Source of the DNA: Capsicum annuum
Lineage: Eukaryota; Streptophyta; Magnoliopsida; Solanales; Solanaceae
NCBI RefSeq assembly: GCF_002878395.1
Contig: NC_061122.1
Span: 80,153,930-80,217,929, forward strand
Direction: 5' to 3'
DNA: 64,000 bases
The notes under the pieces: model-generated
Databases searched by the model: none
What the model was told of the DNA's origin: nothing
Seen by the model: the letters and a program-made list of their open reading frames with translations, nothing else
In this document: positions 22,268 through 34,570 of the stretch, in pieces
Numbering within the stretch: the stretch's first letter is position 1
Layout: each line of letters opens with the position of its first letter
Translations under genes and position numbers: made by a program

Positions 22268-24133
22268 ATGCCAAGTACTAGTAGTAGAGGCAATCCCTTA
22301 CTCCTTTTTTATCTAGATCCAGAGAGAATCCTTCAAACACCAAGAAGGATGTCAGGAGAAACACATGATGGGGTTAAGGATTCCCCACCTGTGGATCCAA
22401 ATGCGGCACTTCCACATGCTTTATTATACCAAAAATATTACAGACATACAGATGCCACAACTGCTAGAGCAAAAAAGAAGAGAAGTCGAAGAGGCTATAC
22501 TTACTATAGAGGCTGAGCAAGATTAGCAAGGTGGACTATCCAGGCCTGGACAGGTAGTTGATTATCGAGTCCAGAGAGGTAGAGCTCCATTGATTCCTGT
22601 ATATCTGCTCTTAGATCCATATGAGGGGGATGAAGAAGATATGGGTTATGTTGAGCCTACTGAGACAGGGGTCATTGTCCCACCTACTTTAGGCCCAATG
22701 TGAAGTTTGATATTACTAGTGTTGTGATCCAATTGTGAAATTTGAAAGGTGTATTTTCGAGTGCAGCTAAGGATGATGCGAACATGAACCTTTCTAATTT
22801 TCTTAGGATTTGCACATTATACCCTATTCTTGGGGTAGATTAGGAAGCATTGAGATTAAGGCTGTTTCCATTTTCTTTGATAGGAGAAGCATCACTTTGG
22901 TTAGGGGAACTTCCAAGAGAATCTATCACTACTTGGAATAAGTTGAAGAAATAGTTTTTTAGTAGATTTTCCTTCCTGCACGAATGCTATAGTTGAAGGA
23001 TGAAATTTACAATTTCAGACAGTTACCTGCAAAATCTATGTATGAGGCATAGTTTAGATTCAAGAAGAAACTTAGCATGGTACCAAATCAGAGGGTCTAA
23101 CTTGTTAGAAATCTTTTATAGATCACATAATGACAGTTTAAGAGCAATGGTAGATACTATTTTGGGAGAAGAATTTATGCATCTTCGGTGGGATTCTACA
23201 CAGGATATGCTAGATGATACTGTGGTGACTAATATAGGATGGCATACTAGAGATTCAAAATATGGTGGTGGCACATATCCTTTTGGAGAAACAAATACTT
23301 ATGGAGTAGGTCATGATATGGTAGAGTAAGAGGTTGCATAGCTTTGTATAGATTTTGGTTTACTTACAAAACAATTTATGACAATGAGTGATGAGAAAGT
23401 GAATTCAGTTGTGACATAAGGGTCTACTTTTAAACTTTTAGAGATTGAATCTAAAGAAGAGGCAAAGTATCTTGACCATAGATTGGTGGATTTTCGAGCC
23501 CAAAGGCAATGTAATCAAGGTTGGAACTATTCTAATGACAAATACAGAGAGAGATGGTGATTGGTAGTGTAAATATGACAATAAGGAGAAGACTGACAAG
23601 TATATTCCACTAGGTAGTCGTGATGCTGAGTCGAGAATGGAGGCATTTTTTTCTAAGCTAGTCAAAGGGAAAAAAAGTCAAGAGAGATGCCTGAAGGACA
23701 TCAAAGAAGATTTGTCCGGTTTGAACTAAAAATTTAGGTCACATGCTACAACAATCAATCAGTTAGAGCAATAATTTGGTAAGATGCTAGTACATCAGAG
23801 ACAGGCTGACACTCTTTCGAGCAATATAATGGTAAATCTAAGAAATAATAGTCACAACCATGACATTACCACTTGGAGTGGTAAAATCATTATAGACCCA
23901 CCTATACCCACCGTTGATGAGTAGAAGAATGATGAAAAGCCTATTGATGTAGAGAGTAGTAGTAAGCAGGATATGGGAGAAGAGAAGGTTATGGGGACTA
24001 CATTGAATCCCCTTCTATAATATCTTCCCCCTTATCCGCAAATGCTGAAAAAGAGACAAGAATATGGTGAGTATCAGAAGTTCTTATCCATTTTAAAAGA
24101 ATTGCCAGTCAACATACCTCTTGTAGAGGTATT
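22268..24133 (+). pseudogene. gag: Athila gag, broken (copy 4)
   Basis: It starts MPSTSSRGNPLLLFYLDPER. Around 22640-22980 gag-core residues recur in shifting frames (YVEPTETGVIVPPTLG, ALRLRLFPFSLIGEASLWL as partial matches). An open piece from 23000 holds the C-terminal gag half with FMHLRWDSTQDMLDDTV and IGWHTRDS. The link to protease, with LPPYPQMLKKRQEYGEYQKF, lies near 24030. Several stops separate these. The same landmarks occur in copies 3 and 6. Confidence 0.7.
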
Positions 24134-24140
24134 GGAGTAA

Positions 24141-24792
24141 ATGCTCGGATATGAACAATTTATGAAGGATATGATCACCAAAATGAGAGCAGTCAGTTAT
24201 GAGACAGTTGATAATGTTCATCATTGTAGTAGTTTTTCTACTAGAACATTAGTAGAGAAGAAGGAGGATCCTAGTTCTTTCACTATACCTTGCACCATTG
24301 GATCTTTCAACTTTGCTCGTGTTCTATGTGATTTGGTGCTAGTAACAACCTCATGCCATTTGCAGTATTTAAACAGTTTGTGTTGGGAGCTCAAACACCT
24401 ACCACCATAAGACTAGTGATGAAAGAAATAACGGTGAGAAAACCAGTGGGTATTTTTATGATGTATTGGTAAATGTGGCTTTTTTTATTTTTCCTATTGA
24501 TTTTGTGATCTTAAATTGTGAAGTGGACTTCCAAGTCCCAATTATTTTGGGAATACCATTTTTCGCTACAGGAAGGACATTGATTGATTTGGAACTGGGG
24601 CATCTGATGTTGAGATTGAATGATGAGCAGGTGATATTCAATATATGCAAATCCATGAGGCAACCTGATGAGTTGAGAGTGATATATGTGATTTATATGT
24701 ATGATAAAGTTGTGGATTCATTCCATGATATTGATGCAGTTACTCTTTGGAATGATAATTTTGATGTGGTGTTCCTATTGAGGAGATACTAG
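24141..24792 (+). pseudogene. Athila aspartic protease (copy 4)
   Basis: The first piece reads SFTIPCTIGSFNFARVLCDL and then frameshifts just after the catalytic aspartate, so the expected GA(S/N)-N-LMP continuation appears in another frame. A second piece from 24466 carries DFVILNCEVDFQVPIILGIP, with the ILG-PF flap-side motif, and RTLIDLELGHLMLRL. The tail QVIFNICKSMRQPDELRVIY resembles that of copy 3. One frameshift is enough to abolish activity. Confidence 0.7.
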
Positions 24793-24939
24793 GTGTTAAA
24801 GTGCTTGCAGTCATGACTATGAACTTTGGTTCTGATGGTATTGAGGATTATGAGAGATAGTAGGTGCACTACGTGGGAATGGTTCTTATGATTTGAAGAA
24901 TAGAATTACTCTACCTACTCATCCATCCATTGAGGAGCC

Positions 24940-26520
24940 ACTTGTATTAGAGTTGAAAGCCCTCCCCTCTCACTTGCGATATGCATTTTTAGGGAGCAAT
25001 AACACTTTGCTGGTTATTATTGCAGCTGATCTAAGATAGTCAAAAGTAGAAGCATTATTATTAATATTGCAAAGATTCAATAAGGCCATGGGATGGTACA
25101 TTGCAGATATTGTGGGCATTCTACCTAGTTTATGTACTCATAATATACAGCTTAAAGCAAATTGTGTTTCATCTATTGAACATCAACGTTGACTCAATCC
25201 TCCTATGCAGGAGGTAGTGAAGAAAGAAATAATCAAGTGGTTGGATGCTGGTGTAGTATATCCTATTGTTGATAGCAAGTGGGTCAGTCTAGTATAATGC
25301 ATCCTGAAAAAAGTAATAATTACTATTATGCCTAACGAGAGAAATGAACTAGTGCCTATGAGAATAGTCACTAGATAGAGAGTGTGTATGGGTTGCAGAT
25401 AATTGAATGCATGGAGTTAGAAGGACTATTTTCCTATGCCCTTCATGGATTAGATGTTACATAAGTTAGTAGGAAGAGGATGGTACTATTTTCTTGATGG
25501 GTACTCGGGCTACAATCAGATCACTATTGCACCTGAGAACCAAGATAAAATGATATTTACATGTCCTTATAGGAATTTTCCATTCAAATACATGCCATTT
25601 GGGCTATGCAACACTCCAACCATATTTCAGACATGTGTGTTGTCTGTTTTCTCTGATATGGTCAAAGACACCATTAAAGTGTTCACTGATGATTTTTTGT
25701 CATTGGTGATTCTTTTGAAGACTAGCTAAAGCACTTGCCAAATGCTTAAAAAAGGTATGAAGAATGCAACTTGGTACTTAACTGGGAGAAGTATCATTTT
25801 ATGGTTAAATAAAGAATTATGCTTGGGCACAAGATTTCAAAAAGGTACATAGAGGTTGATCGGGCAAAGATTTAGGTGATTGAGAAATTACCCTACCTAA
25901 TTTCTGTGAAGGGAATTTGAAGCTTCTTAGGGTATGCAGGCTTTTATAAGAGATTTATCAAGGATTTCTCAAAGATTTCTAATCCTCTTTGCAAGATTCT
26001 AGAGAAGGAGGTAAAATTAATTTTGATGATATATGTAAGAAGGATTTTGAGATTCTAGAAGAAATTGGTGACTACTCTAATCATTGTGTCTCCCGATTGG
26101 TCCTTACCTTTTGAGCTTATGTGTGACACTAGTGGATTAGCCTTAGGGGATGTACTTGGCCAATGGAAAGAAAATATCTTTGATCTTTTCTAGTATGCTA
26201 GTAAGGCACTAAATCCTATTCAAAAGAGCTATACCGTGATGGAGCAAGAGTTATTGGTAGTGGTTTTTGCCTTTGAAAAGCTTAGATCTTACTTGATTAG
26301 GACAAAGGTGATTGTACAAACTGATCATGAAGATTGAGGTACCTCATGGCTAAAAAAGATGCAAAGCTTAGGCCTATTAGGTGTGTGTTTTTGTTGTAAG
26401 AATTTGACTTTAAGGTAAAGGACAGAAAGGGCACAGAGAATCAAGTTGCAGATCACTTATCTAGATTGGAGGAGGAAGCTATGTAGAAGGTTGAAAATGG
26501 ATTGGAGATTGATGATAGTT
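24940..26520 (+). pseudogene. pol: Athila reverse transcriptase and RNase H
   Basis: The polymerase part of pol. The connector LPSHLRYAFLGSNNTLLVII opens at 24959. RT fingers NPPMQEVVKKEIIKWLDAGV follow at about 25198 with stops. The palm reads YYFLDGYSGYNQITIAPENQ and YMPFGLCNTPTIFQ. The active-site box is VFTDDF at about 25680, with both aspartates present. RNase H follows from 26095 (ELMCDTSGLALGDVLGQWK, YTVMEQELLVVVFAFEKLRS, QTDHED), with D and E residues retained. The LDGYSGYNQI and TFTCPY-type signatures are those of the Athila clade rather than chromoviruses. At least six stops make it inactive. Confidence 0.85.
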
Positions 26521-26694
26521 TTCCAGACGAGTAGATATTAGCAGTGTCCCAAGATCTAATCCCATGGTTTGCATATTATGCAAATTACTTAGCCAGTGAT
26601 CTAGTTCTAGAAGATCTTTCGTATCAACAAAGAAAGAAATTCATGCATGAGGTAAGGAAATTCTTCTAGGATGAACCTTATTTATTTAGGATTT

Positions 26695-27926
26695 GTGCAG
26701 ATGAGATCATTCGTAGGTGTTTACATGAGGCGAAAATAATGAGCATACTCAAGGCTTGTCATTCCTCACCAGTTGGGGGTCATCATGGAGAGATCCAAAA
26801 AGCTCATAAAATTTTGCAAAGTGGCTATTATTGGCCAACAATCTACAAGGATGCTCATGATTATGTTTCTGCAGGTGACCAATGCCAACAACAATGTACT
26901 ATTTCTAGAAGACATGAACTGCCTATGACTCCTAATTTGCAATTAGAATTATTTGATGTTTGGGGCATAGATTTCATGGGAATATTTGTGAGTTCGTGCG
27001 GAATAAAGAATATACTTGTGGCTATAGATTATATTTTGAAGTGGGTGGAATCAATTGAACTTCCTAACAATGAAGCATGAAGTGTCACCATGTTCTTTGA
27101 TAAGGAAAATCTTTTCTTGATTTGGCACGTCACGAGCTATTATTAGTGATGGAGGATCACATTTTTGAAATCATCTATTCAAGAGTCTTCTTGAAAACTA
27201 TGGAGTGAAAAACAAGGTGGTAATGCCTTATCATCAGCAAACTAGTGGACAAGTTGAGGTGTCCAATAGAGAAATCAAGTGCATCTTGGCGAAGACTCTT
27301 AATACCATTAGGACTGATCGGTCAAAAAATTAGATGATGCATTGTGGGGTTACCCCAAAGCTTATAAAACACCTATAGGTGCTTTACCTCATCAGCTAGT
27401 ATATGGCAAGGCTTGCCACTTGCCAATTAAGCTTGAGCATAAGGCACTATGGGTGTTAAAGAAGTTGAATTTAGAGAGGCAGGATACAACCAAATCAAGG
27501 TTGAATGGGATCAATGAGTTGGATGAATTTCGGCTCTAGCCATATGAAGCTTCAGTACCTTACAAATAAAAGATGAATCTGCATCATGACCGTAAGATTA
27601 AGAAGAGAGTATTTGACAAGGGTGATCAAGTGCGGCTTTACAATTCTAATCTTCATTTATTTTCAGATAATTTAAGGTCAAGGTAGTGCGGTCCATACAA
27701 GGTTATAAAATTTTATCCATATGGTGCTTTAGAATTGCAGAAGAATAGTGAAGCGTTATTCAAGGTAAATGGGAAAATAGTCAAGTACTATGTGGGAACT
27801 ATCGAAGAAGTGAATGGAGTTGTTGAAATTGACTTTAGTGAAGACTTAGTAACCATGGCTGGGTCATGCCACGATGTTAAATCAAGATTTGTGTGGGAGG
27901 AAACCCATGTTTTTTTACTTATTTAA
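26695..27926 (+). pseudogene. pol: Athila integrase
   Basis: The strand-transfer enzyme. The HHCC zinc domain has CHSSPVGGHHG and DQCQQQC in an open piece from 26739. The core shows the first aspartate in WGIDFMG, the second in ISDGGSHF (about 27140, shifted frame) and the glutamate in the QVEVSNREIK block near 27250. An open piece from 27342 (YPKAYKTPIGALPHQLVYGK) is the conserved region after the core. The C terminus, from 27735 to the stop at 27924, ends in SCHDVKSRFVWEETH; this end motif is what copies 2 and 3 keep after losing the rest of pol. Confidence 0.85.
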
Positions 27927-29249
27927 TTATAGGGTAATATGTTTGTCCAGTGTGTAGGGCTAATAAATGCAGAAAAATATCCAAAGAAGTTGAAAAAAAA
28001 TTGGTCATATAGACTCTTTACGAGTTGTATCTAGATGGTAAGACTCATGAGTAGGATTCGTATGGACCTTGGAGAAGATTCAAAATTAGGTAAAAGGTTT
28101 TGGAATAGATACAACTCTCAGAACGAGTCGTACCTCAAGGTACGACTCGTCAGCTGAGTCATACCCACTCTAGAACCCAGGTAAGGTTCCAGGTCTATAC
28201 GAGTCAAAGAAACGACCCGTCATCCTGGGTATGAGTCATATATATAACTCATACCCATGCTTACAAGGTCGAATCAAGGGTCAACTCGACCCAAATCTTA
28301 AGTTAATAAGAAAAGAGGGGCACCCGATGGACACCCAGTACCAGGAAATCACCAAAACTCTATTGATAAAGGTATTTTACAACCTTAAACACATGAAATC
28401 ACTTGCACACAACTTGAATTGACTACCAACAAGTTTTGATTTCTCACTTTACTTGAATTAATCAAAAATTTGGGAAGACAAAAAAGTGAAATCAAGAAAT
28501 TTGCTATTCAACTCCAACCAAGTAAGCTTTGCACCTAATCTCTTTATTTTTCAAGTTGGAATGATGAATGTGATAAAATGTGAACTTGGTAATGAGTTAA
28601 ATTTACCCTTATATTGAATTACTGGTATCCTAGTATAGGTGTTTTTGGTGGAAAATTAGAATTGCGGATAAATTAGGTTTTGGGTAGTGATTTTGTGAAG
28701 TATTTTATCCAAAATTTATTGATATTACTGAAACTCGTAATAGGTAGTTTGGGTATTTTCTTTGGAGTCAAACTTTAAAGTTAGACTTCTATATTGCAGT
28801 GGATACGAGACCCCTTATGACTCATACCCATTGGTAGAAAGTCGTAATGGGACTCGTACTCACTGACAACATAGAAGTCTAATAAGTTTAAGGTTCTGCA
28901 ATGGATGTAATTAATCCATATGAGTCGTATCCAACCTATACGACTCGTACATTTAAAGTCGTACCAACCTAGAAGGATTAAATTTGGATTAAATGTTTCT
29001 GATTTGCTTACGATTGTTGGTAACGATTCATACCTTGCTGCTAAGATTGGTTAGAAGGAGTCATAAGATGATCAGTGAACAATTATTTATGCACTCTGTA
29101 AGACATGATTCGATAATATGAGTCATACCCGGTCAATATGACCAGGATCCCCAACTCGTACTCTAACCAAAACAAGCATACTAAACTTTAGTTTCAAATT
29201 TTTATTCCTTTCCTTTATGTAATTACTAATGATGGTATATTTCCAGGAA
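27927..29249 (+). other. non-coding spacer between pol and env-like region, with GAGTCGTA motif clusters
   Basis: No gene is seen. Two clusters of TACGACTC/GAGTCGTA-like words lie at 28010-28255 and 28800-29150, for example GTACGACTCGTC at 28139 and TACGACTCGTAC at 28938. The same word family fills the LTR of this element (20800-21260). Between them is AT-rich sequence. Confidence 0.6.
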
Positions 29250-30602
29250 CCATGCCTCCTAAGAACGCATCCTCCTCTAAGCAAGCTACGAAATAACAGA
29301 AAGGCACCGACTACGAGCTCAGAGTCAACTAGTTTCAAGTTTAATATTTCATTGCTAGTAGTGGTGAGTTATATGAAGGAGATGCAATGGGAAAAGTTGT
29401 ACAAAAAGGAAACTGGCTGAGAAAGAAAAGGGGAAGAAAGTTGCACCTCTAAAGAAATCACCATCTACACGGGGCCCGAGGAGAAAGAACCTCACTATCT
29501 CTCTTCTACATGCACTACACCTTCTAATGTTGATGATGATGCTGAGTCTAGTTATACAAAAGCTATTTTTGAAAGTGTCCAAGGTTTTGAAGAGGTTAAG
29601 GCTACCTCGATAGACAGACAGGATCCCTCACTCAAACTTACAATTGCCCTGATGCCCATTGTTGAATGATAAGGGTACCCCCAGTACGTAGGAGATATTT
29701 AACAGTAGGTTGTTCATACTTCTAAGTGGAAAGATAAAAAGGGTTTTGTATTTAAAGCGCAGGTTGACAATTACCGAGATGTCAGAATTGCTCAGATTTG
29801 AGAAATACTTCTAACAGTATGGATTCAAATTGATGACAAGGGCACTCAGAAAATATATTGAGGTACTTGTTCGAGAATTCTATGTAGCATACAAGGGAGA
29901 ACATCAGAGGCAACACACATAAGGTCAATTATGGAAGGGGAAAGTCGTCGCTCAAAGGCAGAATTTCTCGGAAGCCGGTGAGCCAATTACTTCACTGGTG
30001 ATTTGGGGTGTACGGGTGGACATTTTCCCATTTACTCTTAGGAGATATTATATGGACCGGACTATCAGGCTCTGGTAAACACAGGGGAAATGGACTATAG
30101 GATGGATGAAATGAGGAATATAACTAAGAGGACACTGGGTTCAGATGACAAAATGATATTTATTAGGCGGATTGCGGAGCGTATAACTTTGAATGGTTAA
30201 AATGCAGTTTGGGTTGTAAGAGGATCTAAGGTGGTCTCGTAGAAGATTAAGAAGAGTACCCTCAACTTTGAGGGTAAAGCATGATAGACATTGTCCCGAC
30301 ACTGGTTGTGTCTAACTATAGGAAATAATGTATTGAGTCTAGTTCGGGTAGCTATAATAGTAGGCTCTGAGTTCGATGTAGTAGAGTTCTTATCCCGAGA
30401 GATAAAGGATCAAGCTATTAGAGATGAGAAGTTTTTACTGTCTTACCCCCTACTTGATTATGCAAATATGTTTGGCTACGGGAGTTCAGGAACTCCCTAG
30501 TATATATGAGATGATTTAGGCCACGAGAACCACTAATTTGGGCCTGATTAGAGATGCAAAAAATCCTTTGGCCCAACAGGAAAAACAAGGATTACATCAA
30601 GA
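29250..30602 (+). pseudogene. Athila env-like region (copy 4)
   Basis: It begins at ATGCCTCCTAAGAACGCATC (MPPKNASSSKQATK), which parallels copy 3. From about 30230 a better-kept stretch reads KKSTLNFEGKA, then RHWLCLTIGNNVLSLVRVAI and FDVVEFLSREIKDQAIRDEK, then FLLSYPLL. This resembles what is annotated in plants as a putative transposon or env-like protein downstream of Athila pol. Its function is not established. Stops occur throughout, and the reading is cut off near 30602 by the antisense copy 5. Confidence 0.6.
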
Positions 30603-30960
30603 GTCACATAGAGGTTGGCATCGGGGTATCCAAACCAAGTTTCTTTTATATGACAAAAGGCATTAAGTTGATGCTCGCACCAAGGTCACATAAAGCTTTT
30701 GCAAATTCATGCATCCCAATTATGCAAGGAATAATGAATGCTTCGGGGTCATCTTTCTTTTTCGTAACCTTATTATCTATGATAGGGCTACATTTATGAG
30801 TAACCTCAATAGTATCACATTCAACAAGTTTCTTCTTGGACATCAACTTAGCATATCCCAGGATCTCTTGGATAGCTTCAAGCAACGAGATGTTTATCAT
30901 TAGGTTATTGAGTTTGGCTATGAACTTCCTCAATCTGTAATTCTCCCATTTTTTATGCAA
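30603..30960 (-). pseudogene. Athila protease, truncated (copy 5)
   Basis: The minus-strand piece from 30960 reads KWENYRLRKFIAKLNNLMIN, then AFIIPCIIGMHEFAKALCDL and GASINLMPF. The catalytic aspartate is present. A stop follows the MPF motif; weak homology continues to about 30603 and the flap-side half is missing. Confidence 0.75.
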
Positions 30961-31044
30961 ATATTGAGGAAATGAGGGAGGAACTTGGCTGGTTGATCTT
31001 TCTTAAACTTGTGTCCATTCAACTTCAACCACCTCCTCATTTCT

Positions 31045-32480
31045 TTAATTGACCTCTTTTTCATCATTTTCCCCTCTTCTTTGAGGCGTCACCTTATTTT
31101 CTTTGGCCTTATGAATATTCTCACTAACGTCTCCTATAAAAGGTTCGTCAAGTACTCTTCCACTCTTTGTGACAATTGCTAGAACTTGAGCATCATTTTT
31201 TGGGTTAGCAATTATGTCACTTGAAAGTCCACCTCTAGGTTTAGCTTTTAATTGTGTGGATATTTTCCCCACTTGGGTATCCAATTTCTTGATAGAGGCG
31301 GAGTGAGATACCACCATTTGAGAGAATTGGGAGAAATCACCCTTCAATTCACAAACCATCTTGTTTGTTCCTTCCACTCTATTCAAGATCCTTGCAAACA
31401 TATCCTCGGTCTTGAACTTTTTGGGGTCAATGGGACTAGATTCCTTAGCTTTAGCTCGACCATGAGGAGGTACATAACGATCATAGTCGCATTCATGATC
31501 ACTCCAATCTCGATCCCGCTCACCATCCATCCAACCTTGGTTACCACCTTGCCTTTGATAGGCGGGACAGGAACCCCCCGAGTAGTTTTCCAAGTACTAG
31601 ATTTCTCCATCTAGCTTCTTTGCCTCTTCATCATCTTCATAAGATTTTGATGCTATGGCTTTTACTGCTTTCACAGGTGTATCCATAACATGCTTCATCA
31701 AGAGCCCAAGTTGGGTCATCATTTTGGCCATGTTCTCCTCCTTCTCTTCTTCTCATTTTCTTTGTTCATTAGCCACCACGGAGGTAGTATAAGGGGTTTT
31801 ATAAGCTTTGGTATCTTGGGTGTGCCAACCTAAATTTTGTTTTGATACTTATCCTATCAATCGAAAGTCTGCAAGATGATGCAATCTCACTATAGAGTTG
31901 CCCTCTGCATTACCCACCACCATTTTGTTCAATAGATCAAGAGCCCTATAGAAAATATCGATGAGCATCTTTTTTGGTCCTCATAATTTGGGTGTTGGTC
32001 TACCTTTCCATTAAACCTCTCCCAAGCTTCAAATAATGATTCTCTATTCATTTGCCGAAAGTTCACAATCTCATCCCGCTTTTGAAGCATTTTTTATGGT
32101 GGGAAGTATCTATCAAGAAACACTGTGGTAAGCTCTTCCTATGATGTAATTGAGTCAGGTGGAAGTTAGCTAAGCCATAAAATCACCTCACCCATTAGTG
32201 ATAATGGGAAAAGTCAAAGTTGGATGGATTATTGTGTAATATGTGTTATGTTAAATGGCGTACAAACTTCCACAAAGTTCTTTAAATGGACATTCGGGTC
32301 CTCATATGCTTGACCCCCATACAACCCTTTCATTTGCAATATGTGAAGCATAACGCTGGTCATATGAAACACTTCATTCCCATTGGTTGGTACGATGTGA
32401 ATTTCACTTGTTTGTCCCACTTCATTTAATTAGCCTTCATCATCAAAAAGGGCATCTAATGGGCCCATATTGCTTGCGTT
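31045..32480 (-). pseudogene. gag: Athila gag, broken (copy 5)
   Basis: The C-terminal half is open for 182 residues from 31593. It has a charged DGERDRDWSDHECDYDRYVP stretch, a helix-rich EDMFARILNRVEGTNKMV, GDFSQFSQMVVSHSASIKKL and a VTKSGRVL motif before the protease link, as in other Athila gags. The N-terminal half (32420-32229) contains FHMTSVMLHILQMKGLYGGQ and EDPNVHLKNFVEVC. Between them gag continues in other frames with stops. This is the best-preserved gag C terminus in the window. Confidence 0.75.
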
Positions 32481-32608
32481 ATCGCTCATTGCTCCATTTA
32501 CACTTTGATAACCTATAAAGGATTCAAAAAGAACAAATAAAGTAAAGTACACCACTCTGGGTATTCCCAAGTAAGAATTACACCACACAAGCAAAATCTA
32601 TATTTCAC

Positions 32609-32625
32609 TCCCCGACAATGGTGCT
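32609..32625 (-). other. primer-binding site, tRNA-Asp type (copy 5)
   Basis: On the minus strand AGCACCATTGTCGGGGA is preceded by TT(T)TG-like linker sequence and lies a few bases from the LTR edge. It matches the other Athila tRNA-Asp sites here. Confidence 0.7.
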
Positions 32626-32629
32626 ATTT

Positions 32630-34056
32630 TGATAACGCTCAACTCACTCCCATAATTGAAGGGTGAGGTGGTCGTTATCAAGTAACCCAACTAGAATTGG
32701 GGTCAAATCTCAAGGAGAAAATTATAGACTTCAAATACTATGGGTGCTCAAATTACTACTAGATTACCCAGAATGCTAACAAAAACGACATGCAAAATAA
32801 AATGGGGCGATTTGTTTGGGAACTTTTTGTATGATCTTTAGCAAATTATCAAGAGAAAACACTATTATTTTAACCAACAATGTTGGGGGAAATCTTGGGA
32901 TTGTGACTACTAAAGGTAAAAACATGTGGGTTAATGATGGTTTAGCATGAAATTTAGTTGTTACTAAAGGATAGGCTACGTCGAAGGTCATTTTGGCCAA
33001 TATTTCAATAAAACCACAATGATTTCACTCGTTGGATCTTTCGAGCACCTTACAAGTGTGAAATTGGTAATCACCCAAAACCTCAATCAAGCATCCCATT
33101 TTTAGGATGATGCTCTTAACATGATTTGCACTCTTAATACATTTATTTCTAAGATGGCAAAACGAGGCAAACCATAGGCTTAATTGTCCACCATTTCCTT
33201 GTCCCCCTATAACCCTCTTTCAAGGATGTTATGGGTTACTTCATATTCACCTTCATCCCTCTTTTGAGGATGATAAAGGGGTTTTAGAGTTTATGGTTTT
33301 CACCCATCAAACCCATTTAGCAATTTGGGGCCTTCACCCATCAAACTCTATCTCATAAGCTCAAGCAATGGTGAAATCCTTACTCAACAACTAATTATTA
33401 TGCAAACACAATAATACCCACATACAAATCATACTCTAGTTCAACATAATCCCAAAACTAAATTACTTTGCTACTCATAAAGAAAGTAAGGAGAGATATA
33501 CCATAAGTATTATCCAAAGCATTCATTCTTTAAAAAAATCCTATGAAATTTAGCCTCCAAATTTAATTACACACTTGCCAAATAAGGGTTCAAGTCTAGA
33601 ATTCAAAGATATCTTCTAAGGTAAGCTATACCCAAAGAAGAAAGGGTTGTTGCTTATATATGGCTTATGATTCGTCTAAGTGATTTTACAGATTTTCCTA
33701 TGGGCATATATCTGTATGACCGTGATCACACATGTCTATCCACGACCACGTCCATGTGACCGTGGTTGTGTGTTGCGACCGCATTGTACTGATCATCTTG
33801 ATTGATCGCAACCACAGATTGAGGACTGCGGTCGTGGTAACTGAGGCTGATGTAGTCCAGGACTTCAGTTGCACTCTTCTTTGCTTCTTTTTTATCACTT
33901 TCAGCTCCAATCCACATCTTTTGATCTCCTCAACACTATGCTTATAAAGAGTGGATATTAGTGCATTTACTCACAATATGTCTCATTTATTTATTCAAAA
34001 CAAGGCAATGTACATGAATATTGAGTGAGAATGAGTGGTAAGATCACCACTCATCA
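32630..34056 (-). repeat. Athila 5' LTR (copy 5)
   Basis: In plus-strand terms it runs from TGATAACGCTC to ACTCATCA, with TGAT...ATCA ends, 1427 bases. The U5 hairpin is present as CCCAA-ctagaa-TTGGG at 32686-32701. Inverted words of the type CCACGACCACG/GACCGTGG lie at 33715-33850, upstream (in minus-strand sense) of the TATA box. The open frames over this tract are not genes. Confidence 0.75.
33653..33660 (-). promoter_or_regulatory. TATA box of Athila LTR (copy 5)
   Basis: TATATAAG on the minus strand, about 60 bases downstream of the CCACGACC tract, in the same arrangement as in copies 3 and 4. Confidence 0.55.
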
Positions 34057-34570
34057 AATTACCTGAGAATAGATTGGCCCATTAGAAGACAAAGTTTATA
34101 GATGGCCTTCCACCCTTATTTGCAAAAAGAATTATAAAAGCCCTTAGAGGACCTTACGGTGAAGTTCCATGGGAAAATTACACCTATGTAAAATTGATAG
34201 GAGTATGTACACAAGAAGGATTAAACTTTTGTAATGAGTTAAAATTGTCTAGATAGCTTAATATTGATAAGCTTAAGGAAAGACATCAGCTGGGAGATTT
34301 CTGTACTGAGTTTGGGTTCCCAAACCAGCTTTTTCTTCTAAAAAAAACGTCTTAGGCATTCTAATAGTGACAAACCTTATAGGAAAATGAGATCTAGATA
34401 TAGATCCAAAGAAGAGTGTGAAACTAGGAAAGCTCATTGTAAGTCTACTAGATTTGAGAAAAATAGGTCTAAGCGACTCTTGCTAATATTAACTAGTACA
34501 AATGTGGTAAGTATGGCCATATTTCTCCAAATTGTAAGCTTCAAAATCTAAGGTATTTAGGACTAGATGA
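34057..34570 (+). pseudogene. pararetroviral coat-protein C-terminal region with zinc finger, broken
   Basis: The reading from the fragment edge carries a FIDGLPPLFAKRI-type block and a QLGDFC motif, as in caulimovirid capsid regions. A basic R/K/S-rich stretch and a knuckle near 34500-34540 follow. The knuckle keeps C, H and C in the right spacing, but the codon for the first cysteine is a stop (TAG). Another stop falls at about 34255, and one frameshift lies near 34340. Confidence 0.65.

Larger units (their letters stand above)
20741..30602 (+). mobile_element. Athila-type gypsy element, most complete copy (copy 4)
   Basis: 5' LTR, tRNA-Asp primer site, gag, protease, RT, RNase H, integrase, spacer and env-like region appear in the Athila order over 9.9 kb. 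No 3' LTR is present: the env-like reading is cut at about 30602 by antisense sequence of copy 5. Stops occur in every domain, so it is defective, but the catalytic residues of RT and integrase are largely kept. Confidence 0.85.
30603..34056 (-). mobile_element. Athila-type gypsy element, 5' part (copy 5)
   Basis: On the minus strand: 5' LTR (34056-32630), tRNA-Asp primer site, gag and the first half of protease. It ends at about 30603, against the env-like region of copy 4, so RT and everything after it is missing. The LTR edge at 34056 lies directly against pararetrovirus sequence. Confidence 0.8.

Noticed and set aside
31252..31614. 120-codon plus-strand frame
   Set aside because: The minus strand here encodes a recognisable Athila gag C-terminal half.
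33698..33947. Three overlapping 63-71 codon frames on both strands
   Set aside because: They cover the CCACGACC inverted-word tract of an Athila LTR.
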